64,000 nt of DNA, taken from assembly GCA_900769945.1 (NCBI GenBank), contig CAAGIO010000019.1, forward strand, positions 37,739 to 101,738, given 5' to 3'. The notes under the pieces were generated by a model, which saw nothing but the letters and a program-made list of their open reading frames with translations, was not told where the DNA came from and searched no databases. This DNA is from Bacteroidales bacterium. GTDB lineage: Bacteria; Bacteroidota; Bacteroidia; Bacteroidales; F082. The position numbers were made by a program, and so were the translations under genes. Positions 51,375 to 59,700 of the stretch are shown here, in pieces (within the stretch, counting starts at the first letter, position 1; each line of letters begins with the position of its first letter).

Positions 51375-52391
51375 TTAAGAGAAGTCTTTCTCGTCAAGCT
51401 CGGTGAACAGCCGCTTCTTCTCAAGGAAATGTTTGAATACTATATTGCGCTGGTATATTTGAGAAACGTGTTTGTGTTGCGATGCGTCTCTTTTCTTTTT
51501 TAATGAAGGCAGATGCCTGTAGAAGCTTAAATGTGCCCTGATAACCGCCCAGAAATCAGCGAGGCTGCCTTCTGCAAGGAACTTAAATGCCGCTATCCAA
51601 TCAAGAAGAATCCTATATGCGATGATGGGGAAGACTGAGCCTTTGGGAAGGTTTTTCATCAGAAGTGAAAGGTTGTTCCTGAAGTTCAGATATGTCTTTC
51701 TGGCTGAGTTTTTAGGCAGTGTGCCGCCACCAATATGATATACTTTTGATTCGGGACAGAACATCACTTTGTAACCCTCGTTTTTTACCCTCCAGCAAAA
51801 GTCAATTTCCTCCATGTGGGCAAAGAAACTGTCATCAAGACCTCCTGATTTATGGTATATGTCTGACCTTACAAACATGCATGCCCCTGTAGCCCAAAAT
51901 ACTTCCTTTGTGTCGTCGTATTGACCTTCATCCTTCTCAAGATGTTGGAAAACCCTTCCCCTGCAAAACGGATACCCGTATTTGTCGATGTATCCCCCTC
52001 CGGCACCCGCGTACTCAAAACGCTCCTTGTCATAATATGACAGTATCTTCGGCTGGCATGCAGCAATAGTCCTGTCACTATCCATCAGCTTGATGACCGG
52101 CTCAATCCAAAAAGGAGTAACCTCGATGTCGGAATTTAACAGACAATAATACTCGGCTTCAACTTGACGTAATGCAATATTGTATCCAGTGGCGAAACCT
52201 CCATTTTTGTTATTGATTATCAGCCTAATATCAGGGAAATTTGCCTTCATGAATGCTACGGAGTCATCTGTTGAGGCATTGTCGGCTACTATTACTTCCG
52301 CCTCGTTGCTATATTGTATTACTATCGGCAGGAATTTGCTCAGAAAATCCTTCCCGTTGTAATTTAATATGACTACCGCGACTTTTTTCAT
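51375..52391 (-). CDS. Glycosyltransferase family 2 (rhamnosyl/galactosyltransferase-like)
   Basis: A 338-residue cytoplasmic or membrane-associated glycosyltransferase. The GT2 N-terminus VAVVILNYNGKDFLSKFLP, the acidic site VIVADNASTDDS and the metal-binding LLNSDIEVTP are clear. Later blocks ATGACMFVRSDIYHKSGGLD and EIDFCWRVKNEGYKV fit the WbbL-like group that builds O-antigen or capsule chains. A C-terminal amphipathic region follows (ILLDWIAAFKFLAEGSLADF). Donor and acceptor are unknown. The -7 box ends only 4 nt before the ATG, so the mRNA may be leaderless. Confidence 0.88.
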   Translation of the reverse strand: MKKVAVVILNYNGKDFLSKFLPIVIQYSNEAEVIVADNASTDDSVAFMKANFPDIRLIINNKNGGFATGYNIALRQVEAEYYCLLNSDIEVTPFWIEPVIKLMDSDRTIAACQPKILSYYDKERFEYAGAGGGYIDKYGYPFCRGRVFQHLEKDEGQYDDTKEVFWATGACMFVRSDIYHKSGGLDDSFFAHMEEIDFCWRVKNEGYKVMFCPESKVYHIGGGTLPKNSARKTYLNFRNNLSLLMKNLPKGSVFPIIAYRILLDWIAAFKFLAEGSLADFWAVIRAHLSFYRHLPSLKKKRDASQHKHVSQIYQRNIVFKHFLEKKRLFTELDEKDFS

Positions 52392-52395
52392 AGTG

Positions 52396-52403
52396 CAAAA
52401 ATA
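52396..52403 (-). promoter_or_regulatory. Bacteroidota -7 box adjoining the GT2 start codon
   Basis: TATTTTTG on the minus strand with only 4 nt between it and the ATG at 52391. Confidence 0.55.
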
Positions 52404-52737
52404 ACAATATTTTCAATGAAAACGGCTATTCTCTGCAAAATGTTTAATAAAATAGTTGGGGATTTATTATCCGCCCATTCTTAATAATCGCCATGTTCCT
52501 TGTTGTTGACAATGTATTTACCGATAGAGAATGTCCTTATCTGCTCGTTGAAAATCCAATGTTGTAAGCTGCGCTGTAGATAGAAAAATGGTGGTGAGAT
52601 TCATCTTGTTGCAGTATTTTGTTACAGGATTTAGAAGTCATGAGCGCATAAAAAGAGACATGAGGCTGGATAATTCCCTGCCCCATGTCAATACAAAGTA
52701 TGTGTGGTATATGGTATGTAAAAAATTACTCTTAGTG
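52404..52737. other. Gene-poor region between GT2 and GWxTD genes
   Basis: No complete gene is supported. On the minus strand a frame open from 52600 to 52481 reads IFNEQIRTFSIGKYIVNNKE-like protein sequence without a start codon, and may be the remnant of a lost gene. A plus-strand frame at 52588-52782 overlaps the GWxTD gene and is not recognisable. No promoter or terminator is seen besides the GT2 box. Confidence 0.3.
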
Positions 52738-54222
52738 TTATCGTGGATTATCGTAGTAATCCTTTGCGTGGTCTCCGTATGAGTCAGGCATTGCATATTG
52801 GTCAACGCCGTAATCATAGTATGTTCCGTAAGTCCTCTTATAAATCTCTGTTGTCCATCTGAAGTTGCTGAGTTCCCCGACGGCGTCGGAATGAATGAGT
52901 TGGAAGTCGTTTGTAGCTATGTCAAGTGTCATGAAGACGAACTTCTTGTTCCTTTGAGAGCCTAAGGTGTAGTAATGCCATATCTCGTATGGGTAGGCTC
53001 CGGGCTCGTTATAGCTTTGGACTATCCTGTCAGGAGCACCGTATTTGAGGAACACTCTGCCTCTGTCGGTAGCGTAACCCTCGTTGTTAAGAGATTTGAA
53101 TGAAACGTTAACCCTTTGAACCTGAGCATAGTAATCTTCCCATGCTTTGCGGGGCTCTATGCTATTCCTACTTGCCCAGAATGTGAAAAAGTATTGCTGC
53201 ATCATCTTTAGATCTTCGGTCTTGATAAGCTCTGCCGAATACTCCCTTTCAACCTGAGTGGAGATAGGGGCGAGGGTTTTGATATATCGGCGTATGGAGT
53301 CGATGTTTGAAATCTGCCCGCTGAAAACTTTCTCGGTGTCAATTGATGAGAGCGTTGATGGGTCGATGATGTAGTTTGGATTACTCCTTTGGAAGAAATA
53401 TCTGTTTAGCCCGATTACAGCATTGTTCCTGTCACGCGCCTCAAGGACGAGGTAATAATTCCCGGAAGGAAGGTTTGTGATGTCTATATTGTTGATAATC
53501 ACTTCTGTGTCTTTGGTGTTCATCCTTTTTGTGAAGTAATAGTTGTTTAATTTTGAACCATTTTCAAAGGCGCAGATGTATGTGTTTAACAAGTATTTCT
53601 CGTCAGAACCAAGTTGCTTGTTCGAGTTGTATATCTCTGCATAGAATGACAGCTTGTTTGTCGTCTCAGGATAGAAAGGCATTATCATTGGAATAAGTTC
53701 GTATCCGTTTTTGGTGCTGTTGCTCACCTTGTCGCTCTTTGAGTAGCTTTCGAGTCCAATGATGCTTGAAATACAGAAGCCTTCAGGAAAGTCAACTATT
53801 ATCTGGTCTTCAACCTTAAAAGGCTTGTCAGTCTTATTGTTGACATCTTCTAATACAATTTCCATGGTGTATGTCCCGTTAGGAAGCGAGTAGCGCTGAA
53901 AGTCCATGAAGAAGCCTCCGATATTTGCAGTGTCGTTCTCTATTGGGCTGTCGATGCTATACTTGCCGAAGTTCTTTATCGTTTCACCTTGTTTAAATAA
54001 TATTGTGACGTTGATTGTTGCGTTGAACTTGTTTTCTGTGTTTTTTGTGTATGTAAGGCTGCTTTTATCAAAGGTTATGTATGTCTCTATATATTGTGAC
54101 GGCTTTTCACCCGTGACGTTGAACGCAGCGTATGAAATATAGGAGTTTAAAATCTTGACGTCTTTGGCATTCGCAAATGTTGCAATAATGCTTAACAATA
54201 AAACTGTAAAAATTCTTTTCAT
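52738..54222 (-). CDS. Exported GWxTD-domain protein
   Basis: A 494-residue exported protein with a signal peptide ending near FANAK. The first 280 residues are beta-rich (several GTYTMEIVL-type strands). The C-terminal 130 residues are the GWxTD domain: KAWEDYYAQVQRVNVSF, then NEGYATDRGRVFLKYGAPDR, and YPYEIWHYY. The domain is frequent in Bacteroidota and Acidobacteriota exported proteins; its function is unknown. The ATG at 54222 lies 19 nt after a -7 box (54249-54242), while the upstream in-frame start at 54267 lies before the box and is rejected. Confidence 0.83.
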   Translation of the reverse strand: MKRIFTVLLLSIIATFANAKDVKILNSYISYAAFNVTGEKPSQYIETYITFDKSSLTYTKNTENKFNATINVTILFKQGETIKNFGKYSIDSPIENDTANIGGFFMDFQRYSLPNGTYTMEIVLEDVNNKTDKPFKVEDQIIVDFPEGFCISSIIGLESYSKSDKVSNSTKNGYELIPMIMPFYPETTNKLSFYAEIYNSNKQLGSDEKYLLNTYICAFENGSKLNNYYFTKRMNTKDTEVIINNIDITNLPSGNYYLVLEARDRNNAVIGLNRYFFQRSNPNYIIDPSTLSSIDTEKVFSGQISNIDSIRRYIKTLAPISTQVEREYSAELIKTEDLKMMQQYFFTFWASRNSIEPRKAWEDYYAQVQRVNVSFKSLNNEGYATDRGRVFLKYGAPDRIVQSYNEPGAYPYEIWHYYTLGSQRNKKFVFMTLDIATNDFQLIHSDAVGELSNFRWTTEIYKRTYGTYYDYGVDQYAMPDSYGDHAKDYYDNPR

Positions 54223-54241
54223 TTTTTCTGATTTTGTGATG

Positions 54242-54249
54242 CAAAAGTA
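54242..54249 (-). promoter_or_regulatory. Bacteroidota -7 box for the GWxTD gene
   Basis: TACTTTTG on the minus strand, 19 nt before the ATG at 54222; decides the start. Confidence 0.6.
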
Positions 54250-54354
54250 AAATGAATACTCAGCCATGTCAAGTAATATTATTTCTATTTTTATGGAATC
54301 GTATCGACAAAATCTTTGTAACCTATTGTAATAAAAATAGTTGTGTTTTTTGAA

Positions 54355-56007
54355 TTAATACTTGATTGAGCGTAAAAAAGAAGGAATGAATGTGTAAAGT
54401 GGCTCGTCGGTTTTCAATATTCCTCTTACTTTGTTGGCGCGTTTGTTGGCCGAACTATACGTTTGTTTGAGGAGAACGGCTATTTCGAGGTCGCTGAATT
54501 GCATCAGGCTGAAGATGATGAATCGAATATCTGAGGAGGTAAGCTCAGGATATCGTGATAAGATGGTGTGAGTAAGGTTGGGGAAACAGCTGTTGAAAGT
54601 GGTAGTCAGCTGTATCAGTTTTGTTTTTGACAGCGCTAATTCTGGGTAGTCGCCCACTGTTTTGATAAAGAATTCTTTTCCTTCGATGGAATTTTTAATC
54701 TCTAAAAATGGTTTGCTGTTGGAGAAAGCCTTGTAGTCTTCATCGAACGAGCGGTGTTCGATAATATTTTCGTCAGAAATCTCAATGTCCATGGGTGACC
54801 TTGATGCGCTGTCGATGGTTCGGGAAATGCTAAGGGTTGGAGTCTCTGTTGGCGAAGGAGACTCTGTCGTGGCGCCGTCTGGTTCAGATGGAGCCTCTGG
54901 TAATGAAGCCGTCTCTGATTGTGTCCGAGTGTCTTTTCTCTTTTTCCTATAATATAGAATAAGAATTAGTACTATTATTATTAATAGGGCGGCGATAACT
55001 GCTGTTATTAGAGAAGTGTCGTTTGGCTTTGCCGTTACCATTAAGTTATTTGAAAAAGAGTCGAAAAATGATTCGAGTTGAAGTCTGACAGGGGTGAGCC
55101 TTGCTTCAGAAGAGAGGACTCTCGCTTGATATTGAGCAAATTCGAATTCCTTTTCACGTTCACCTATCAGAAAGAATATTTCCGCTAATTTCTCTGCTGC
55201 TTTCAGCTTCATGTTGGGAGAACCGTCGTTGAAGCAGGGGAGGAGGTTGTCTATTGCTTTTGGATAGTCGTTGTGGTTATAGAAATAGCATGAGGCAAAA
55301 TAGTGATAATCAATGGAGTTTTGTGGTTTTGACGATACAGCGTTGAAAATAGAGTCGGCAGTAGCGTTATCTTGAATATGGTAAAGGGAGACGCCTTTCT
55401 TAATCAGAATGGTGTTGAGTTGTTCTTCTGTCAGGTTTCTCTTACCCTCGGCAGTCTCGTAATTCAGCAGAGCGATATTAGAGATGTGGTTGTGCTCGTA
55501 TAAGTCGCCGATTTTAAGTAGCATGTCAATAACCTCGTGTTGCCGTTGAGCATTGGTGAATTTTTCGAGTGCGTCGTTATAGAAGAATGAGGCGGCTTTC
55601 AGGCTGTTGAAGTCGTTATAGATGTTTCCAAGGGCGTCCGACACCTGTCCGAGGAAGTGGAAGTCATCGTTGCTTATGTTTTTACTATAGGTGATGGACG
55701 ATTTTTTTGCGAGATATGATTTTGTGAGAGTGTTTGCAGCTTCAATATAGTCCTTTTTATTATACAATTCTCTTCCGTTTAAGTAGTAAATCTGCGATAT
55801 TTTTTCCAATAAATCAGGGTCTTTGGCGTGAGATAAGTCAACATTATCGGCCAATGAAACGTATTTTTCAATATAATCCTGTCTGTTGTTGTATGAAAAC
55901 TGGAAGTCGAGTATTTCGGAGCGTGACGAGGCGTTCTTACAGCAGTTGAAAGACAATGCTATGAGAATCAATGTTATTATGTTAGTATTTTTTAACGCTC
56001 TTTTCAT
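54355..56007 (-). CDS. TPR lipoprotein-like sensor with membrane segment and C-terminal helical (HTH-like) domain
   Basis: A 550-residue protein. The N-terminus is a signal with a possible lipobox (SFNCC). Residues of about 30-330 are tetratricopeptide-type helix pairs (DALGNIYNDFNSLKAASFFY, ADSIFNAVSS). A single membrane helix (ITAVIAALLIIIVLILILYY, about 360-379) precedes a basic stop and a Ser/Pro/Thr-rich linker. The last 110 residues, with LTSSDIRFIIFSLMQFSDLE and AVLLKQTYSSANKRANKVRG, match the helix-turn-helix end of Bacteroidota TPR regulators. It may sense envelope signals and bind DNA from the membrane. The frame upstream to 56205 is antisense to a tRNA and not coding. Confidence 0.78.
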   Translation of the reverse strand: MKRALKNTNIITLILIALSFNCCKNASSRSEILDFQFSYNNRQDYIEKYVSLADNVDLSHAKDPDLLEKISQIYYLNGRELYNKKDYIEAANTLTKSYLAKKSSITYSKNISNDDFHFLGQVSDALGNIYNDFNSLKAASFFYNDALEKFTNAQRQHEVIDMLLKIGDLYEHNHISNIALLNYETAEGKRNLTEEQLNTILIKKGVSLYHIQDNATADSIFNAVSSKPQNSIDYHYFASCYFYNHNDYPKAIDNLLPCFNDGSPNMKLKAAEKLAEIFFLIGEREKEFEFAQYQARVLSSEARLTPVRLQLESFFDSFSNNLMVTAKPNDTSLITAVIAALLIIIVLILILYYRKKRKDTRTQSETASLPEAPSEPDGATTESPSPTETPTLSISRTIDSASRSPMDIEISDENIIEHRSFDEDYKAFSNSKPFLEIKNSIEGKEFFIKTVGDYPELALSKTKLIQLTTTFNSCFPNLTHTILSRYPELTSSDIRFIIFSLMQFSDLEIAVLLKQTYSSANKRANKVRGILKTDEPLYTFIPSFLRSIKY

Positions 56008-56017
56008 AATTGGGATA

Positions 56018-56025
56018 CAAAGATA
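56018..56025 (-). promoter_or_regulatory. Bacteroidota -7 box for the TPR sensor gene
   Basis: TATCTTTG on the minus strand, 10 nt before the ATG at 56007. Confidence 0.6.
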
Positions 56026-56075
56026 GGTTATTTTTTCATTAGAAAAGGAGGTAAATAAAAAAAATGAAAAAAAAG

Positions 56076-56105
56076 TTTGTCGCTTTGAAAACTTTTGTAT
56101 TTTTG
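56076..56105 (+). promoter_or_regulatory. Promoter of tRNA-Ser(UGA)
   Basis: TTTG (56076-56079) and TATTTTTG (56098-56105) are 18 bp apart. The mature tRNA starts 5 nt after the -7 box. Confidence 0.65.
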
Positions 56106-56109
56106 CAGC

Positions 56110-56194
56110 GGAGATATGGCAGAGCGGTCGATCGCGGCGGTCTTGAAAACCGTTATACAGAAATGTATCGGGGGTTCGAATCCCTCTGTCTCCG
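56110..56194 (+). tRNA. tRNA-Ser, anticodon UGA
   Basis: The acceptor stem GGAGATA pairs with TGTCTCC, with discriminator G at 56194. The anticodon loop CTTGAAA gives UGA, which reads UCA codons. A long variable arm (class II) and the T-arm motif GGTTCGAATCC are present. CCA is not encoded. Confidence 0.93.
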
Positions 56195-56200
56195 CTGGGG

Positions 56201-56229
56201 AGCAACTCGCAGATGGGTTGCTTTTTATT
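56201..56229 (+). terminator. Terminator after tRNA-Ser(UGA)
   Basis: AGCAAC (56201-56206) pairs with GTTGCT (56217-56222), followed by a T-run (CTTTTTATTT). Confidence 0.6.
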
Positions 56230-56242
56230 TGAAGATAGGTTA

Positions 56243-56328
56243 GGAGAGATGCCAGAGTGGTCGAATGGGGCGGTCTCGAAAACCGTTGAACGCTATGCGT
56301 TCCAAGGGTTCGAATCCCTTTCTCTCCG
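56243..56328 (+). tRNA. tRNA-Ser, anticodon CGA
   Basis: The acceptor stem GGAGAGA pairs perfectly with TCTCTCC; discriminator G at 56328. The anticodon loop CTCGAAA gives CGA, which reads UCG. The variable arm is long (class II) and the T-arm contains GGTTCGAATCC. CCA is not encoded. Confidence 0.93.
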
Positions 56329-56360
56329 CATCTTTTGATTTTATGGTGTTAATATTTTAT

Positions 56361-56389
56361 CCCGCTTTCGAGGCGGGTTTTTCTTTTTT
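56361..56389 (+). terminator. Terminator after tRNA-Ser(CGA)
   Basis: CCCGC (56361-56365) pairs with GCGGG (56373-56377), the stem extended by TT with AG inside, and followed by TTTTTCTTTTTT. Confidence 0.75.
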
Positions 56390-56593
56390 GCTGCTCCTGC
56401 TTATCACAAGTTGTTGGTGCTAATAATCATTTGGAGTTTATAATCGTCGAAATAGTTGAGAATACATATCGTTGATAATATTTTCATTGGTATGCAAACA
56501 ATTGTTTTATTGATGGTCGAAAATTGTCAAGATACGGTAAAAGAGACGTTATTATTATCCACATGACATGCAGCGGTTTTCTTGGATTTAGTT
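56390..56593. other. AT-rich spacer between the tRNA genes and the tracrRNA
   Basis: I see no gene, repeat or integrase remnant in these 204 bp. It separates the tRNA terminator from the tracrRNA terminator. Confidence 0.5.
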
Positions 56594-56672
56594 AAAAAAA
56601 AGCGACACTCTGATGGGCGCCGCTTTAAATGTTTTCACAACGGAATAATCCTTATTGTGAATTGCTTCAAAT
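56594..56672 (-). ncRNA. tracrRNA of the type II-C system
   Basis: On the minus strand the RNA starts near 56672, about 6 nt after a -7 box. The anti-repeat (from AAAATTTGAAGC to AATTCACAAT, about 56676-56654) pairs over some 23 bp with the 5' end of the leftward-read repeat (GTTGTGAATTGC...CAAATTTT), leaving one bulged C. The following AATAAGGATTATTCC is a nexus-like hairpin comparable to the ACAATAAGG segment of Neisseria tracrRNA. AAGCGGCGC pairs with GTGTCGCTT using two G-U pairs and is followed by eight T, a terminator. Its ends are inferred, but the pairing and terminator are plainly visible. Confidence 0.9.
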
Positions 56673-56677
56673 TTTGG

Positions 56678-56685
56678 CAAAAATA
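56678..56685 (-). promoter_or_regulatory. Bacteroidota -7 box for the tracrRNA
   Basis: TATTTTTG on the minus strand, just upstream of the anti-repeat. No clear -33 TTTG is seen. Confidence 0.6.
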
Positions 56686-56729
56686 ATAATTTTTTTTAAG
56701 ACATGTTAATATTTTTTTTCAAAAAATTG

Positions 56730-56737
56730 TATTTTTG
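56730..56737 (+). promoter_or_regulatory. Bacteroidota -7 box for cas9-cas1-cas2
   Basis: TATTTTTG, 26 nt before the ATG at 56764. The small palindrome GTGTTTTAAACAC (56737-56749) lies just at the likely transcript start. Confidence 0.6.
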
Positions 56738-56763
56738 TGTTTTAAACACAAGAAGTGAGAACG

Positions 56764-59700
56764 ATGAAAAAGATATTAGGACTTGACTTGGGCACCAACA
56801 GCATCGGCTGGGCTGTGGTGAAAGAAGCTGAAACAGCTGACGAACACTCGTCTATCGTAAAATTGGGAGTTAGAGTTAATCCGCTCACAGTTGACGAATT
56901 GACAAATTTCGAAAAGGGCAAAAGCATTACAACTAATGCCGACCGCACTCTCAAACGCAGTATGCGTCGCAATTTGCAACGCTACAAGCTGCGCCGTGAA
57001 CACCTTATCGAAATATTGAAAGCCAATGGTTTTATTTCCGATGAAACCATTTTGTCCGAAAATGGTAATCGTACAACTTTCGAGACTTATCGACTTCGAG
57101 CCAAAGCTGCTACCGACGAAATTTCGTTGGAAGAGTTCGCTCTTGTATTGTTAATGATAAACAAGAAACGCGGCTACAAGAGCAGTCGAAAAGCAAAAAA
57201 CACTGAAGGCAGTCGAAAAGCAAAAAACACTGAAGAAGGAAAACTGATTGACGGCATGGAGATTGCGCAGCGTCTTTATGACGAGAATCTTACTCCGGGG
57301 CAATTGTCGTTGGAGCTGCTGAAGAGTGGGAAAAAATATCTTCCTGATTTCTATCGTTCCGATTTGCAGGCAGAATTCGACAAGGTTTGGAATTTTCAAA
57401 GTCAGTTTTATTCATTTTTGACCAATGATTTGAAAGATGAATTGAAGGGGAAAAATGAGAAAGCGACTTGGGCTATTTGCGCTCCATCAAAGGACAAGAA
57501 TGCTGAAGATTCTCGATTCGTTTGGCATTGGAAAGAAACGGAATCTATATGGAATGAAGAGGCTGCCTCTAATGAAACTGTTGAAGTTGATAAGACATTG
57601 ATTGGTGCAAAACGCTCTGGAACAACTGTCGAGCAGAAAGTAGAAAACTTCGAGTGGCGTAGCAAGGCCTTATCTGAAAAACTTTCGCCGGAGCAACTGA
57701 TTGTCGTGTTCCAAAAAATCAACGGTCAGATCAACAATGCAAGCGGTTATTTGGGCGACATCAGCGACCGAAGCAAGGAACTATATTTCAATCATCAGAC
57801 AGTCGGTCAATACCAGATGGCGCAGTTGGACAAGAATCCAAACTACAGCCTGAAAAATCAGGTTTTCTATCGACAGGACTATCTGAATGAGTTTGAAACC
57901 ATTTGGGAAACTCAAGCCAAGTTTCACAAAGAACTCACACCCGAACTCAAAAAAGAGATTCGCGATGTGGTGATTTTCTACCAACGTCCGCTGAAATCGC
58001 AAAAAGGATTGATTTCGTTTTGCGAATTTGAAAGCCGACAGATTGAAGTTGAGGTCGATGGCAAGAAAAAACTGAAAACCATCGGCTGTCGTGTATGCCC
58101 TAAATCATCACCTTTGTTCCAAGAGTTCAAGATTTGGCAGAGGCTGAATGATGTCGAAGTGTCGGGCATGATTGTGCCAAATCAGCAATTGGATTTGTTC
58201 GGTTTTTCCAAAGACAATACATACGGAAAACGCAGATTGCTGCAAGAAGAGAAAGAAATGTTGTTTGCCGAGTTGAACTGCAAAGAAAAACTCTCGAAAA
58301 AAGAAGTTTTAAACTTGCTCTTTCCGATGCAAAAAGATGTCGATATGAATTTCAAGGAGTTGGATGGCAATCGTACTCAAGCCCAATTATTCCAAGCATA
58401 TCAGACTATTGCTGAAAGAAGTGGCCACGATGTGGAAGATTTGTTGAAGAAATCAGCAATAGAGATGCTTAACTGTGTTTCTGATATTTTTTGCACAATC
58501 GGAATCAATACCGACATATTAACTTTCAATTCCGCACTTGAAGGAAAAGAATTTGAGCAGCAACCTATGTTCCGTTTGTGGCATCTGCTCTACTCTTTTG
58601 AAGGCGACAATTCCGCTATCGGTAATGAAAAATTAATTGAGAAATTACACGACACGTTTGGTTTTGAAAAGGAGTATGCGGCAGTTCTTGCCAATGTCGT
58701 TTTCAAGGATGCTGGCGATTATAGTAGTCTGAGCACAAAGGCCATACGTAAAATTCTGCCTCACTTGAAAGATGGCAACGATTATAGTGTGGCATGCGAA
58801 TATGCTGGTTATCGTCATTCCAAACATTCGCTAACGAAAGAGGAGATTCAAAATAAAGTTCTGAAAGACAAATTGGAACTTCTTCCTCGTAACAGTTTAC
58901 GCAATCCTGTGGTTGAGAAGATTCTCAATCAGATGATAAATGTAGTAAATGGCATCGTTAGCGAATATGGCAAGCCCGACGAAATTCGCATTGAGCTGGC
59001 TCGCGAACTAAAGAAATCGGCCAAGGAGCGCGAAGAACTATCAAAATCAATCAACGAAACAACCAGGCTACATGAGGAATTGGTCAAGAAACTGCAAAAC
59101 GAGTTTGGTCTTTCGCACGTGAGCCGAAACGATATTATTCGTTATAAACTGTATATGGAATTGGAAAGCAACGGATACAAAACGTTGTACACCAACACAT
59201 ACATACCTCGCGAAAAACTCTTCAGCAAGGAGTTTGATATTGAACATATCATTCCACAAGCCAAGTTGTTCGACGATTCTTTCTCTAACAAGACTTTGGA
59301 AGCGCGACAAGCCAATTTGGATAAATCGAATACAACTGCTTTCGATTATGTAGCCTCAAAATATGGTGATGAAATTGCCAATGGCGAATACAAAACGCGT
59401 ATCGAGAGTTTGTATAAAGATGGGAAAATAAGCAAAACCAAGCGCGACAAACTGCTGATGAAAGAGGCAGACATTCCAAGTGGCTTCATCAATCGCGATT
59501 TGCGCGACTCGCAATACATTGCCAAGAAAGCTCGCGAGATTTTGGAAGAATTAGTTCGCTTTGTTGTGCCGACAACAGGTTCTATTACCGACCGCCTACG
59601 TGACGACTGGCAACTTGTTGATGTTATGCAGGAACTAAATTGGAAGAAGTACGAACAGTTGGGCATGACGGAAATAATTGAAGGTCGTGACGGACAACGC

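Noticed and set aside
56008..56205. N-terminal extension of the TPR sensor reading frame
   Set aside because: It runs antisense through tRNA-Ser(UGA) and the -7 boxes; the ATG at 56007 begins a proper signal sequence.
56594..56685. tracrRNA on the plus strand
   Set aside because: The plus strand lacks a T-run after the hairpin and would pair only with a rightward crRNA; the minus strand has the -7 box, nexus and T-run in correct order.
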